DNA from: Lepas anatifera
Taxonomy: Eukaryota; Arthropoda; Thecostraca; Lepadidae
DNA length: 64,000 bases
Assembly: GCA_034440635.1 (NCBI GenBank)
Contig: JAOTON010001143.1
Location: 1-64,000 of the forward strand
Direction: 5' to 3'
Shown: positions 20,424 to 31,966 of the stretch, in pieces
Position numbering within the stretch: position 1 is the stretch's first letter
How the letters are laid out: every line of letters starts with the position of its first letter
Made by a program: the position numbers and the translations under genes
The notes under the pieces: generated by a model
Database searches by the model: none
What the model was told of the DNA's origin: nothing
The model's input: only the letters and a program-made list of their open reading frames with translations

Positions 20424-21685
20424 ATTAGGATAGATGGTGAGACCTCTAAGATTAAGATACAATACATTGCTTTACTCTTCAATTCAATACTTATTTTCAG
20501 ATCACGTCTTTTCTGGTGTACGCATTGATCCTAGGGTCTACCCGTGAAGTGGTGTATTTACTCTGGTTCATTGCGGATTTCTCTCATGGCTACGGAGCGC
20601 TGCCAGCCCGACCTCAACAAAAGAGGAGGGTACACCCAGTCATCCATCAATTACGCCCGCCGTGAAATACCGCTGTGCGGGGCGCGAGAGGGATAGGGCT
20701 CGTAATAGCCATGACACTTCCTCACGCTCAACACAATGCGCCCGTATTGCCAGTGGAGGCGAATTTCGACGAAGGGATGAAAAGGTATGCTTTTGCGGTA
20801 ACACAAGTGTTTGAATAAGGTGGCCACAGCAACAACATGTCAGGGTATCACTCAACCCTCTAACAAAAAAAGCTTTAGCCGGCTGATACTAAGTCGTCAC
20901 CCGATACGTGCGCCGGCGACAGTCCTGATACGTGCCGGACACGACAGTGGAGCCAACCGTACAATGGCTCCGCGGTGGGTGGGGTGGAGGGGACCATCAC
21001 TCAGCGCTGCCGGGATGCTTACCGAAGGGTTGGCTACAATGTATGTACAATGCCAATTCACCGAGATAAATCAAACAGCTCCTGACAGTTTCGTGAAAGA
21101 CGATTGCCAAAGATGGCACCTTTGTGTCAAAAACAGGCGTGCGTCTAAGCCTTACCTACGTCCGTCCTGGGAGGAAGCCGGAGTCACAGCACATTCACTC
21201 ATACAGTGATCACGTACAATATAATGATGGGCCCATTTATAACTGAAACTGATAGTCTCTCCGCCATCCGTAATGCCGCCCCTGCCCATAGCGTGCGTTC
21301 CCATTGTGTAAAGAATTGGTCATATATAATCTACATTATACACTTCTGGCAATATAATTATAAACTGCTGTGATTACCTGGAAAGTGAATATTTGTAAAT
21401 ATTTCTTAACATTTTGGTTACTGTCTTTACAACGACTGTTTCATTCACTTACGACCCAAGTGCTGCTTCCACCGATTTCGGGTGCCGAAGACGGACGAAA
21501 ATTGGTGACACCTTGGATACGAACAGTGAATGCTAGACCAAAAGCTCGAAGGAAAAACCATTTGAAGCTGGCCTTTTTTATTTTGTGCCACCCCTGGTTT
21601 TGAGTAAGCTTTCCCCGGCATACCATTGGGCGTCTCACTTGAACATGGACCACCTTCATCGATTTTTGCTTGCCCTCTTGTTTGT
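20424..21685. other. unassigned sequence
   Basis: No gene recognised. A 132-codon frame at 20811-21209 (+) has no identifiable domain and no clear splice or start context. Confidence 0.4.
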
Positions 21686-21736
21686 GATTGGGTGCCTATA
21701 GGCACCCAATCATGAAATATATATATTTCATGATTG
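21686..21736. repeat. two overlapping perfect palindromes
   Basis: GATTGGGTGCCTATAGGC followed by ACCCAATC (21686-21711) is a 26-base perfect palindrome. It shares its last five bases with a 30-base perfect palindrome at 21707-21736 centred on the TATATATA block and ending CATGATTG. Together they could extrude as adjacent cruciforms. It may be the fused tips of an inverted-repeat element. Confidence 0.9.
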
Positions 21737-21774
21737 ACCGCCCTTTTTCAGTACTGGAGCACCCCACTGTAACA

Positions 21775-22540
21775 TGCAACACAAATCCCCTTTCAAGGGG
21801 CCCGACCCCAACTCAGGGGGTATAAGATCAGCCGAGGGGCCCGTAACAGTTAAGAGGTTTCGAACCAGGTAAGGGGTCATTGACGGCTAATGGAGCCCTA
21901 GTGCCAAAACCTGGGTTTCAAGATAAGCATGGGAGCCCTTACCATCTAGAAGGGACCCAGATAAGCTCAGGGGCTTAGAACCAGCTCAGGGGCCCCAGAT
22001 CAGCTGAGCAAGTAAAAAAACTCAGGAGGCCAGACCAACTGGGCCCCCAACGGGCTTAGAGGCCCCAAAGCAGCGTAGGGTCTAGATCAGCGCAATAGAG
22101 CCTGGACAAACTAAAAAAATCCAATGCCATCTCAGGGGTTCTTACCAGCTCAATAAACACCAATCCAGCTAGGAACCCTACGATAAAGCCAAAGACATTT
22201 TGAGTAGATCCTCTTAGGGGCTCTAGACCAGCTGGTGCCCGTCTCAATAATTCCACCATAGTGGTTCTTCTCAGCTCAGGGGCCCCAAACAGCGTGGTGG
22301 AGTCTAAGGCCATGCCAGTAAGCTCCTCTGCAATACCCTCTCATGGCCCCAGAACAGCCCAGGGACTACTTGCAAAACTTACTCGCAGGAGGCTCAAACC
22401 TATCTCAAAGGTCCAAAATCCGCTGAGAGGCCCCATACCAGTTAAAAGGACCCGAAAATCTCAGATGAATCCAGTACCAGGGTTTCAGGATTAGTGCTGG
22501 CGCCTGAATATCTAAAGTGGCCCGGAAATATTGTGGCTAC
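21775..22540. repeat. degenerate GC-rich CTCAGGGGCCC repeat
   Basis: Irregular recurrence, every 20-40 bases, of GCTCAGGGGCCCC/AGACCAGCT-like units. This is the same family as 25430-30540 and 42000-43570 (opposite orientation in the latter). Apparent open frames are by-products of the repeat. Confidence 0.75.
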
Positions 22541-24047
22541 AATTGGCCCCTGCCTTGCTTGCGGGACTCCTTTGGTCTCTGCCCTCCGTGGCTACAACAT
22601 CCGTCCCTGCTTGGGAGTAGTAGGTAAGTATTATATCTTAAACTCTTAATTCAAGCAGGCTCCAGAATACTGTATGCGATCTGTGATGGTCCCATTTAGT
22701 GATCCTAGCTGAAATTCGGCCAAACCCTGGATTTTTGGAGATTCAATCAAATTTTGAACGGACCTCAGGGAGTTTAAGGCCAATTCATAGTTTTGCGAGC
22801 GTTTAGAATGCTCAGAAATTTCGCCCCAAAACGTTGTTTAACTTTTCTTTTTTTGCTCCCCGACATGTTTTTGTGCATATCCGTTTTTACGAAAATTTAC
22901 ATCTTGCACGGTTGTGCCCCCAAAAGCTATTCTGGGCCTCCTTCGAGGCCGCCCCCATCAGGGTTCGCCCCCTCCTTGAGCAATTTCTGAATCCCCTGGG
23001 GCACCAACGGTGAAAGGAACTGAACTATTCCACATGCTTACTTCCATTGATGAGTCTGATGCTATGAATTTTTTTCAGCATTTCATTGTGTGTTGGTGTG
23101 TAAAGGATATGAATTATGGAATTCTTACATTTCAGACTGTTTTTTAACATGACAATGAGGGGGATCATTGATATTAGCTGCGGGCTCATAATTTTTACAA
23201 ACGTATCGTTTCCTGGATTATTTTATACAAGATGAACATGAGGCTGAGTTTTAGTCATTGCACAGCAATGTCTGCTGAATGGGGGAAGGGCTACAATTCT
23301 GCTTCGTACCTGGCAGAGCATTATGTTTAACTCTTATTGCTTCTACGTTGACATATAAGCGTGGTATATGTTGGCTACAAGAAAAACTTGTGGAGAGTGT
23401 GTTACTCTGTTAATATATCTGTCATTACGGATTCGAAGCGGCATCTTGAACTGGGCACCCTATGTTAATTACATATATGCATTTCTGTAGTCCAAACATA
23501 AAGCACCATGCACATTGGCTTTTCCATTGTACCTGCCGATTTGACATTTTTCCTGGCATCAAAGGTATCAAGGGCGAATTCAGAGTAAACAGAAGAGGAG
23601 AGTGGTTACCCTCTGATCAAGTCCTCGACTACACTACACTGCGATTCGGCATTAGCTGGTGCAAACCTGGTCTATGTGCCTCCCCCTCGATAATGAATCC
23701 TGTATCCGCCCATGAATAACTTAACCCTACTTCCAACGGGCTTCCGGCTACCCCTATTTCCAACAGAGGGCAGATTCTGCCCCCGAAGATTTCAAAAGTT
23801 ACCCGACCGATTTTAAAAATTCACACTGCAATCGATTCATCTTGCGCTAATCTCCATTTTAAAAAAATCCCAAAATTTTGAAAATTGAGGGTAAGTGTTT
23901 CAAAATATACAAAATGTCTGCCTTTTTTAGATTATCCGTAACTCTTGTCTCTTAGGCTCTATTTTCACAAAACTGGTATGGATTGAAAGGGAATTGCTTG
24001 AACATGGTGATATCTTCTATTTGTAGCCATGACATGTATTTAGCGCG
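22541..24047. other. unassigned sequence
   Basis: No recognised gene, transposon end or RNA. A C-rich stretch at 22910-22990 (GAGGCCGCCCCCATCAGGG) resembles decayed MITE ends. Confidence 0.4.
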
Positions 24048-24048
24048 C

Positions 24049-24051
24049 ACG

Positions 24052-24085
<34 letters not shown>
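24049..24085. repeat. (CA)n microsatellite
   Basis: About 18 CA units preceded by CGCACGCACGCA. Confidence 0.95.
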
Positions 24086-24087
<2 letters not shown>

Positions 24088-24377
24088 AGTATGGTTAAAA
24101 CGCACAACAGGAGATCAGCGTTTAAGTCCAGCGGCAGGCGCCGCACGAAACTCGTTAGATCAAACATGAGCACAGGCCGAGTAAAGTAACAAAGGGAAAG
24201 TGACGGGAAGAAGGTAAAGGAAGTGTAAAGAGATGTGAGGTACCGATGAGACCAGGGGCGTAGGAACCGTTTGAAAAGTGGGGGGCCAACCTTAGAGGGG
24301 GCCCACCTCAAGGGGGGCCCCAGTCCACGGGGGCCCATAATTATAAAAAAATTAGTTAGCTCGTTTGGTGTCAATAA

Positions 24378-24855
24378 GGCACGCATGCACACAAGGATGT
24401 CAATATATGGAAAATTGAGAAATTAAATTTTGCCCTATGATTTTGAGTTGTACCTATTATGATCTAATAAATCATAGTAAAACGCAAAAAAAACATTTTT
24501 GGTTTTTTACCAAGACCCATTTCAAATACGAAATACATTTGTAAGCTTTTTTGGAGGATTTCAATCATTTTTTTACCACGAGCGCGTTTTTTATATTTAG
24601 AGATGTTTAGGCCCTTTTCATCACATTTACAAAATTAAGAACTGTTTAGAAAACTACAGACAATGCTTTGATACCAAATAGCCTCACTTCGCTATGCCTA
24701 ATCAACTTGTATTTGCTTATTCAATGACGAAAATGGGAACATTTATTTAGGTTATTACAGATCTCTTCTTGCCATCATTAGAGACTGATTTAGGTGAAGC
24801 CTGATCACAATAAATACGCCTAGCTATATTTCGATGCCTAAAATGCAGAGTTCCA
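24378..24855. repeat. dispersed repeat A, copy 1
   Basis: Diverged direct repeat of 44048-44480. Shared blocks include TGTCAATATATGGAAAATTGA, CATTTACAAAA, GGTTATTACAGA/GGTCATTACGGA and GCTATATTTC. Preceded at 24255 by GGGGCGTAGGAACC, a terminus also seen at 41870 and (as complement) 30675, so it may be part of that transposon family. Confidence 0.6.
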
Positions 24856-24911
24856 GCATGACTGCAAGTGCAATGTACGTACTTGATGGCCAGCTTTGTA
24901 ATTCCGAGGAG

Positions 24912-25066
24912 GTGTGGGTATGGTGTTATAGTGGTTAGCAACGTTGCTTTCCACGCGACCAACTCGGGTTTAAGGCACAGCAGATTCCTTGTGCAAGGAG
25001 CAATTTGACTCCCAAGAAACCCCTCCAACAGGGAAAGAGTTGGCGACGCCATATAACCCTGGCATC
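24912..25066 (+). mobile_element. tRNA-derived SINE, copy 3 (3'-truncated, diverged)
   Basis: Head with ATAGTGGTTAGCAACG and TCGGGTTTAAGGC, then GGAGCAATTTGACTCCCAAG, CCCTCCAACAGGG, GTTGGCGACGCCATA and CCCTGGCA. It aligns with 19671-19854 but ends before the CAGTTGGTGC tail, giving way to repeat sequence homologous to 43735-43935. Confidence 0.8.
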
Positions 25067-25067
25067 G

Positions 25068-25430
25068 AAAGACGTCGCGCCTTTCGATGGCTCAGGGACG
25101 ACTGTTGCTCGGAATATGGTGCGGGGTCCGTGTCCGATTCATATTTTGTGTTGGGATTGGGATGGAGTTTGATTGGGCCCAGTTCTCGGGACTCATTTGG
25201 AAACACTCGGGTAGTAGGTGCCTTGGCTTTTTTACGAAGCGCTCCTCCTCCAGGGGCTTGCAGGCAGCGTACTACCGAACTTGAACGTTCCCTGACAAGC
25301 TATCGGGCCCGTTTGGGTTTCTTGTTCTATATTACAGTTGCTGATAGTTGTATATTCGTTGCGGGGGCCCACCTCAAAAGGGGGGGCAGTATCTCCCTGA
25401 CCCACCGTTCCTATGCCTATGACGCCCAGG
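25068..25430. repeat. exon-like repeat, inverted copy at 43560-43935
   Basis: This segment is the reverse complement of 43560-43935. Both hold a frame beginning (R)HAFRWLRDDCC or RAFRWLRDDCC followed by diverged sequence, and then a transposon-like end GGTTCCTACGCCTATG/GTTCCTATGCCTATG. The protein relation is unknown to me; it looks like a captured exon or the edge of a decayed transposase. Confidence 0.55.
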
Positions 25431-26102
25431 GACCGCTAAATTATCTCGGAGGGCCCCAAGGTCCAGACCATGGCTCAGGAAAACAGATCAGTCAGCTCAA
25501 GGGCCTAGACCAGTGCATAAGACTCGGGACCACCTAATCAAGGGACCCTACATAAGCACAGGACCCCTAGAAGCTCATCACAGGGGAGTTTCAGATTCGC
25601 ACAGGGTGCCTGATTAGCTTAGAGGCCCGGTTCAGCTCGGAGGTCCCCAGGTCGACTTATGTAGGGTCTCAAAACAGCTCAAGGGACTTGTTCAAGCTCA
25701 CGGATCCCAGCTTAGCTCAATGATGCTAGAACAGTTCAGGGCCCCCATACCAGATCAGAGGCCCCAGTTAAGCACAGCGGTACCCAGATTAGCCCAGGGC
25801 CCCAGCTAGGCTTAGGGGGTCCCAGGGTGGCTGATATAGAGTCTCAGAACACAGTGGCGTAGCCGGGATTCGGCCAAGGAGGGGTCCGACTACCGTCGGG
25901 GGGCCCAGGCCGGGGGTCCCCTTAGTAACCGGGCCCATCTCCTATATCTTTTGTATAGTATTTTAACATTATAACATTCACACGAAGGAAATTATGTTGT
26001 GCCTTTTTAAGCATTCATTCTTATTTTGTTTATAGCTTGTTTTTTTCGATCCGACCAAGTGTTGGTAAACTAAGGTCACCAAATATTAAGGATGACCCAT
26101 AC

Positions 26103-26870
26103 CTTATATGGTAGCGTGGCTATAATAACAGCTTTGAGCCATATTTCGGGAAGTTCAATGTTGATGCGTGCATGATGTTAAATCTGAGTCTACCTCAATT
26201 CACTCGGGTAATTAGACATGAAGTTATTGGAGGTCAGTCGTTTTGAGTACGAAGAAATGATCTTCTACGGGAAATGATTAGCAATTATATCCCGGTGTCG
26301 AATCCATGAACTCTTTAATCAGGAAATTTCCAAAGAAACGAAAAAACCGAATAAAGATACAAGGGATATGGTAGTGTGTCCCGAACGTTACATAACCTCT
26401 ATTCCGTCGACAGATCCTGTTGAGATCCAGTTACTTTCTTACACTTGCTATCTTGTAAACGAGCAAATTACCAAGACAAAAGGCGCCCATGATATCTATC
26501 GCCTTAGCTCACTCTTTTATTGTTATTTTCAACCTTTCATACCTATTTTTCGTTTTGGGATTATGCTCATAAATTTCTGTCATTACCCTTGTTTGTCTGG
26601 TTTTCTACGAAAATATTGGAAAGTTGTTTATTTCAGAATATTTAGGAATGTAGTTATTGGTGTTAAGCTAATATATTGAAAATTGACTAAAGTGCCAAAT
26701 TCCCTGTTCGATTTGCTCTTATGGTAAAATTAGATTAATGTTTGGCTTTCCTTCGATAATGGGGCCTGATCGACATGTTTCAATTTGTCCTTTTTAGTAC
26801 GCAATAGGGGTAGGTACATTTTTTCCAAGGCATATCATTTTGAAATTTTTTATTTGAGCTTTGGGGCCAC
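26103..26870. repeat. dispersed repeat R, copy 2
   Basis: Direct homologue of 9766-10640, here inside the hAT-like element 25852-29925 (see copy 1 for shared blocks). It is diverged by many substitutions and small gaps, so it predates the insertion or belonged to the element. Confidence 0.65.
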
Positions 26871-26899
26871 CTAAGACCAACACTTGGCGGCGCTCACAA

Positions 26900-29830
26900 A
26901 GCTAATTTTCGGCCGCTCTCCCGATTAGATCTCAGGGGGTCTCGGAGACCGATTCACGGCGCCTCTTGATCAAAACTGGGGGCCCCTGAGAATCTCTCGG
27001 GGCTCCTGAGATTAGTTATCGGCAGCACCTCTGAGACTAATTATTGGGCCCCCCAGATTTGCTCTGGAGGGGGGCCTGAGACTGACTATCGTGGCCATCC
27101 AGATTAGCTATTGGGGTCCCCTGAGGCTGTCTTTGGGGTGGGGGAGGGGGGCTGGGAATGACTTCCGACAGCCCTCTGAGACTTACTCTAGGGCGCCCCT
27201 GAGACAAACACCCCGGGGGGGGGTGGAATCACCTCTGAGACTGAGTCTTTGGCGTTCCTGAGACTGACTCTCGGAGGCTCCAGATTAGCTCTCGCGGGCT
27301 TAAGGCTAACTCCGGGCCCGTGAGACCAAAACTCGGGAGCACCTCTGGAAATTACTCTCAGAACCCCGAGATTAACTCTCGGATGTCTCTGAGACTGACA
27401 ACCGGGAGCCCTCTGAGACTAACTTTTGGGTGCTCCCTGAGATTGACTCTCGGGGTCGCTTATACCAAAACTCGGGGGGGGCACAGCCTGAGGCTAAGTC
27501 TCGAGGGCTCCCAAAATTACCCCTCTGGGGCCCCCTGAAACCAGCACTCTGCGGATCAAATTAGACTAACTCTCGGACCCCCGGATTAACTCTCGGGGCC
27601 ACCTGAAACTAAATATTGACTCCTGAGACAGAAGCCCGTGAGACTATGAGGGCCCCCTGAGACCGACTCTTGGGGTGCTCTGAGACTGACTCTTGGGGTT
27701 CTCTGAGACAGACTCTCAGGGGGACCCCGAGACCGAATCTCGGGGTCCCCTAAGACAGACTCTTGGGGTCCCCTTGACCGACTCTTGGGGTTCTCTGAGA
27801 CTGACTCTCAGGGGCCCCCTGAAATAGACTATGTTGCAGGGCCCTGAGAACCACTCTCTGGGAGGCCCCTGAGACTATCTCGGCCCCCTCCCCTGAGACA
27901 GACTCCTCGGCCCCTGATACCGAATTTTGGGGCCCCTAAAATCTACTTTCGGGGGGCCTTGAGACCGACTCTCAGGGCGGGGGCCGTGAGGCCGACTCGG
28001 GACGCCCTGAGAACGATCTTCAGGGGCCCCTGAGACTGACTCTGGGGGCCCCGTGATCAGAGAATCCTTTGCAGTGGTTCAGATTGGCCCAAGGGGTGGG
28101 GGTCTGCGGACGCCTAGGGCCCCCTTGGCTACACCACTGCATCCACACTTTCGGGGGCCCTCTGAAATCACCATTTGGAGGCCCCTAAAATAATTGCTCC
28201 CCCTAGACCAATACTCCGGAGCCCCTTCCTTGATGCTGATGCCCGGGGGGTCCTAAGACTAAGCTCGGGGTCCCACTTAGATCAGGCTCAGGGGCACCCT
28301 TAGACCCATGCTCGCGCTTTTCTCAGGAGTAACTCGACACCGATGTTCTGGGGCCCTCAAGATCAATATTTCGAGCCCCCCCCGAGACTAATGCTCGGTG
28401 CTCTGGAGCCCCTCGATGCCGATGCTCGGGGGTCCTGAACCCAGGCCTGGGGGCCCCTGGGACCAAACTCTGGGTCTCATGAGGCCAATGCTCGTTCCTC
28501 ACTCATGAGTCCCTCGATATCAATAGTCGGGGGCACCCCGAGGGGGGCCCTGAACCCCTGAGACCAAGCCCGGGGGCCCCTAAGACCAAGCTCGGGGGGA
28601 CCCTGAGATCAAGCTCGGATGCTCCCTGAGACCAAGCTCGAGAGCCCGTGAGACCAAGATCGAAAGGCCCATGAGACCAAACATCGAAAGGCCCATGAGA
28701 CCAAGCTTGCCCCCCTAAGACCAAGCTCGGTTGTCCCCTGAAACCAAGCTCGGGGCCCCTGAGACCAAGCTCACGGGCCCCCGAGATCAATATTCGGTAT
28801 TCCAGAGCCCTCGATACCAATGATCGGGGTCCCCTGAGACCAAGCTCGGAAGGCCCGTGAGACCAAGCTCGGGGCCCCTGAGTCCAAGTTCAGGGGTCGC
28901 CTGAGACCACGCTCGTGGGGCCCTGAGACCAAGCTCTGGGGCACCCTGAGACCAAAATCGAAAGGCCCGTGAGACCAAGATCGAAAGGTCCGTGAGTCCG
29001 AACTCAGGGGGCCCCCGAGATCAATGTTCGGTACTCTGGAGCCCTCGATACCGATGATCAGGGGCCCCTGAGACCAAGCTCGGGGGTCCCCTGAGACCAA
29101 GCTCGGGCGTTCCCTGAGACCAAGCTCGGAGGGCCCCTGACACCGAGCTCGGGGCCCCTGAGACAAAGCTCGGGGGGCGCTGAGACCAAGCTCGGTGGCC
29201 CCCTGAGACCCAGATCAGGGCCCCCGAGACCAATGCTCGTGTTTTCCAGTGCATACGGTCAGCCTTATGCATCAGATGCCCTCGGATGCCCCCCTGAGAC
29301 CAAGCTCGAGGGCCCCTGACACTAAGCTCGGGGAGAGGGGGGGCCTGAGACCAAGCTTGGGGGCATCCCTGAGACCAAGCTCGGGGGTCCCCTGAGACCA
29401 AGCTCGGGGGCCCTGAGACCAAGCTCGGGGTTATCTGAGACCAAGCTCGGAGGGTTCCCTGACACCAAGCTCGGGGGCCCCTGAGACCAAGCTCGGGGGC
29501 CCTGATTCCAAACTCGAAGGGCCCCCTGAGACTAAGCTCAAGAGCTCCCTGAGACCAAGCTCGGAGGGCCCCCAGACACCAAGCTCGGGGGCCCCTGAGA
29601 CCAAAATCGAAAGGCCTGTGAGACCAAGATCGAAAGGCCCCTGAGACCGAGCTCGGGGGAGGGGCCCTGAGACTAAGCTCGGGGGCCCTGAGGCCAAGCC
29701 TCGGGACCCCCTGAGACGGAGCACAGGGGTCCCCCAAGATCAATATTCGGTACTCTGGAGCCCTCGATACCGATTATCAGGGCCTCCTGAGACGAAGCTC
29801 GGGAGGCCCCCTCCCCGAGACCAAGCTCAG
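26900..29830. repeat. degenerate tandem array CTGAGACCAAGCTCGGGG
   Basis: Well over a hundred imperfect units of roughly 20-24 bases with the core CCCTGAGACCAAGCTCGG. The right half (28550-29830) is the most regular. A longer-period pattern recurs at ~28795, 29035 and 29745, where a TCAATATTCGGTACTCTGG-like block is followed by AGCCCTCGATACCGATGATC. It is GC-rich and made of self-complementary modules (GGGGCCCC, GAGCTC), so it should fold strongly. Confidence 0.85.
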
Positions 29831-30589
29831 GGGCCCCCGAAATCAATTTTTGTGTTTTTAGTGCATAAGGTCAGCCCAAGGGGGTCCGCGGACCCCTGAG
29901 ACCCCCTTCCCTGGCTACACCACTGTCAGAACATCTCAAGGGGCCCATTCAAGCTCACGGCCGCCCGGTCAGTGGCTGTAAAGCCTTATAGGGGTCCCAT
30001 ACCATCTCAGGGCCCTCAGTTCAACACAGAGAACCATATTAGCTCTGATGACCAGATAAACTTAAGGGCCCGGATCATCCAGGGGCCCCTTGTCGGCATA
30101 TTTGGGGTTTCAGAACAGTTCAGGGTTTCAATTAAAGCTTATAACCCAATTTCAGAGCAGGGGCCCTATTCCTGTGCAGGGGCCTCAGATAAGTTTAGGG
30201 TCTTCTGTGCATCACAGGGGATCCAGATTAGCTCAAGGGACAATATTAACTTTACGGTCCCAGCTCAGCTCAGGGGCCCCCAGGCCGGTGGATATAGGTT
30301 CTGGCCAACTCACGGGGCCCTGTTTAAGGTTACGGCTCCTAGCTCAGTTTAGGCATCCTAGAACAGTTCAGGCTGCCCAAACCATCTCAGGGGCGCTCAG
30401 TTCAGCTCAAAGGGCCCAGATTAGCTCGTATGGCATCAGAGGCCAGTTCAGGGGCCCCGAGAAGCTTAGGGGACCTTAAAATCAACTCATAGAACCTCAA
30501 CTTAGTTTAGGGGCACAGGTAAATTTAACGGGGTTCCGGGGCAAACTATCGGGCCAGTTTGAGTTTCTTGCTTGATATTACAGTTGTTG

Positions 30590-30677
30590 ATACTCTTATC
30601 TCCGTTGCGGGGGCCCATCCCAGAAAAGTGGGGGGGCCAGTGGCCCCCCTGGCCCCCCGGTTCCTACGCCTATGGAT
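30590..30677. mobile_element. transposon terminus (GGTTCCTACGCCTAT)
   Basis: The sequence running ATTACAGTTGTTGATAC ... GTTGCGGGGGCCCA ... GGTTCCTACGCCTATGG is the reverse complement of 41865-41960, and a diverged form is at 25330-25416. It marks the edge of the GC-rich repeat element. Confidence 0.65.
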
Positions 30678-30689
30678 GAGACAGTGAGA

Positions 30690-30945
30690 CGGTGAGAGAG
30701 ACGCAATACCGTGTCGGGCTGCGAGACCAGAGAAAACCAGCTCGGGCGGCGAAGCGAGCAACGCGGCGGCGACGGGTCCGTAGCGGCGGGGTGTGGGGGG
30801 GGACGCAGGCGAGCTCGCCGGGATGCCACGGGGCACGCGTTCGCGCAAAGCAACGGATTTAAGATTCCGACGCGGCCGGCCCGCGGGGACGCGGGAGCAG
30901 GTCGGTAGCGGCGCGGCGGACGTTGTTCGAGTACCGGGACCGGAG
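30690..30945. other. CpG-rich block
   Basis: A ~250-base stretch dense in CG dinucleotides (for example GACGCGGCCGGCCCGCGG) in a region otherwise poor in CG. It could be a CpG-island-like promoter, or GC-rich transposon sequence, since it abuts the terminus at 30677. No gene is recognised beside it. Confidence 0.4.
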
Positions 30946-31273
30946 GAATGAGGAGAAACAAGAACAAGGATAATCAGGCTTAAGACATACTGGAACATAT
31001 CAATATCAAAAGCACACGGGTTATGGCTGAGTTGAGTTGGGAACAATCAGTACAACAGATTGAGAAAAGTTCTATTTTTTCCCCAATAAGAAACTGCACA
31101 GACGGCCAAAAGAGAAGGAAGAGAATAGAACAGATATTTTCGTTACAGTGCCATCTTGTATGGACAACAGTAATATCATGTCGGAGTGTTGTATGAACAT
31201 TTGTACTATTGGCGTATTTATATTTTTGTATCTTTTTTGTATTTTTGTATATTTTTGTATTTACATATTTGTA

Positions 31274-31382
31274 CCTGGCGTATTTAGGTGAAATTAAAAA
31301 TTCAAGGGCGGTTTAAGGGCCAGAATTTTGGGGGAATTTTATGATTTTTGCTCGTCTTTTTTGCAGAAATACATACGCCAGG
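31274..31382. repeat. small inverted-repeat element
   Basis: CCTGGCGTATTTAGG at the left and AAATACATACGCCAGG at the right are inverted over ~14 bases with one or two mismatches. They enclose ~80 AT-rich bases, compatible with a tiny MITE. Confidence 0.5.
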
Positions 31383-31966
31383 TAGAGTGTGATATCTCTT
31401 ATGTCAAACAAAATGATCAAATGCCAAACATATGTCAGATGTGGATTCAGGGAGGCAAGTAGGGTAAGACAAACAACCCCGCCTTTCAGGTATGGCTACT
31501 TATCAAATTACCCCGCCTTTATCCACCTCTGCTCGACCCTGGTAACACTCCTGGATCCACCTATGGATGGATTGTGTCCATTTGGTGTAAGGATTAAATG
31601 CATATCTTCGATGCTCTGCCCCATTCAATGCAGACACAACACTAAAATGAACTTGAGTGTGAGTGAACTCCCCCCTCACCCCTAATTACGGTACCTGAGC
31701 ACGTCGATGGCTTCCTATCATTATATAACACACATATCGGCTCAATGCATGGTTATGTTTAGCCCTCCCGTCCATTCTATAGGCAGTATATTCACTTTGG
31801 AAGGTTCGAATGGAAAACATTGTAGACCCCCCCATTATGAACTCCTGGAACCGCCTATGGCAAAACATTTATCGAAATACACATCAACGGCCGCTAATTG
31901 TAGGACAAAAGCAGCGCAGGCGACAATGCTCGGCTTCTAGACAAACCCCCAAATTAGCGAGTCAGG
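31383..31966. other. unassigned sequence
   Basis: No recognised gene or repeat. Confidence 0.4.

Larger units (their letters stand above)
25852..29925. mobile_element. hAT-like 4.07 kb element filled with tandem repeats
   Basis: It begins CAGTGGCGTAGCC and ends with the near-complement GGCTACACCACTG. It is flanked by the exact 8-bp duplication TCAGAACA at 25844-25851 and 29926-29933. CAG ends plus 8-bp duplication indicate hAT-type transposition. The left ~1 kb contains repeat R; from ~26900 onward it is a degenerate tandem array of ~22-base units (CTGAGACCAAGCTCGGGGGCCC-type, split variants). A second internal right terminus near 28120-28136 (GGCTACACCACTG) suggests a tandem or nested copy. 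No transposase is visible; long frames such as 29021-29743 (-) are repeat-generated. Confidence 0.82.
25431..30540. repeat. GC-rich degenerate repeat block (split by a 4.07 kb insertion)
   Basis: 25431-25843 and 29934-30540 read as one repeat of GCTCAGGGGCCC units, in inverse orientation to 42000-43570 (both have CTTGTTCAAGCTCACGG-like and GGGTCTCAGAAC-like blocks). The interval is interrupted by the element at 25852-29925. The whole ends at the terminus GGTTCCTACGCCTATGG (30659-30675). Confidence 0.75.

Noticed and set aside
20811..21209. 132-codon + strand frame
   Set aside because: No recognisable domain, no conservation within the window and no splice context.
24989..25537. 182-codon + strand frame
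   Set aside because: It crosses a SINE, a captured exon-like repeat and a transposon terminus; only the short FRWLRDDCC part recurs elsewhere.
28503..29743. Long - strand open frames with recurring LGLRGP/AWSQG residues
   Set aside because: They are translations of a GC-rich tandem repeat; several frames are open at once and no domain is present.
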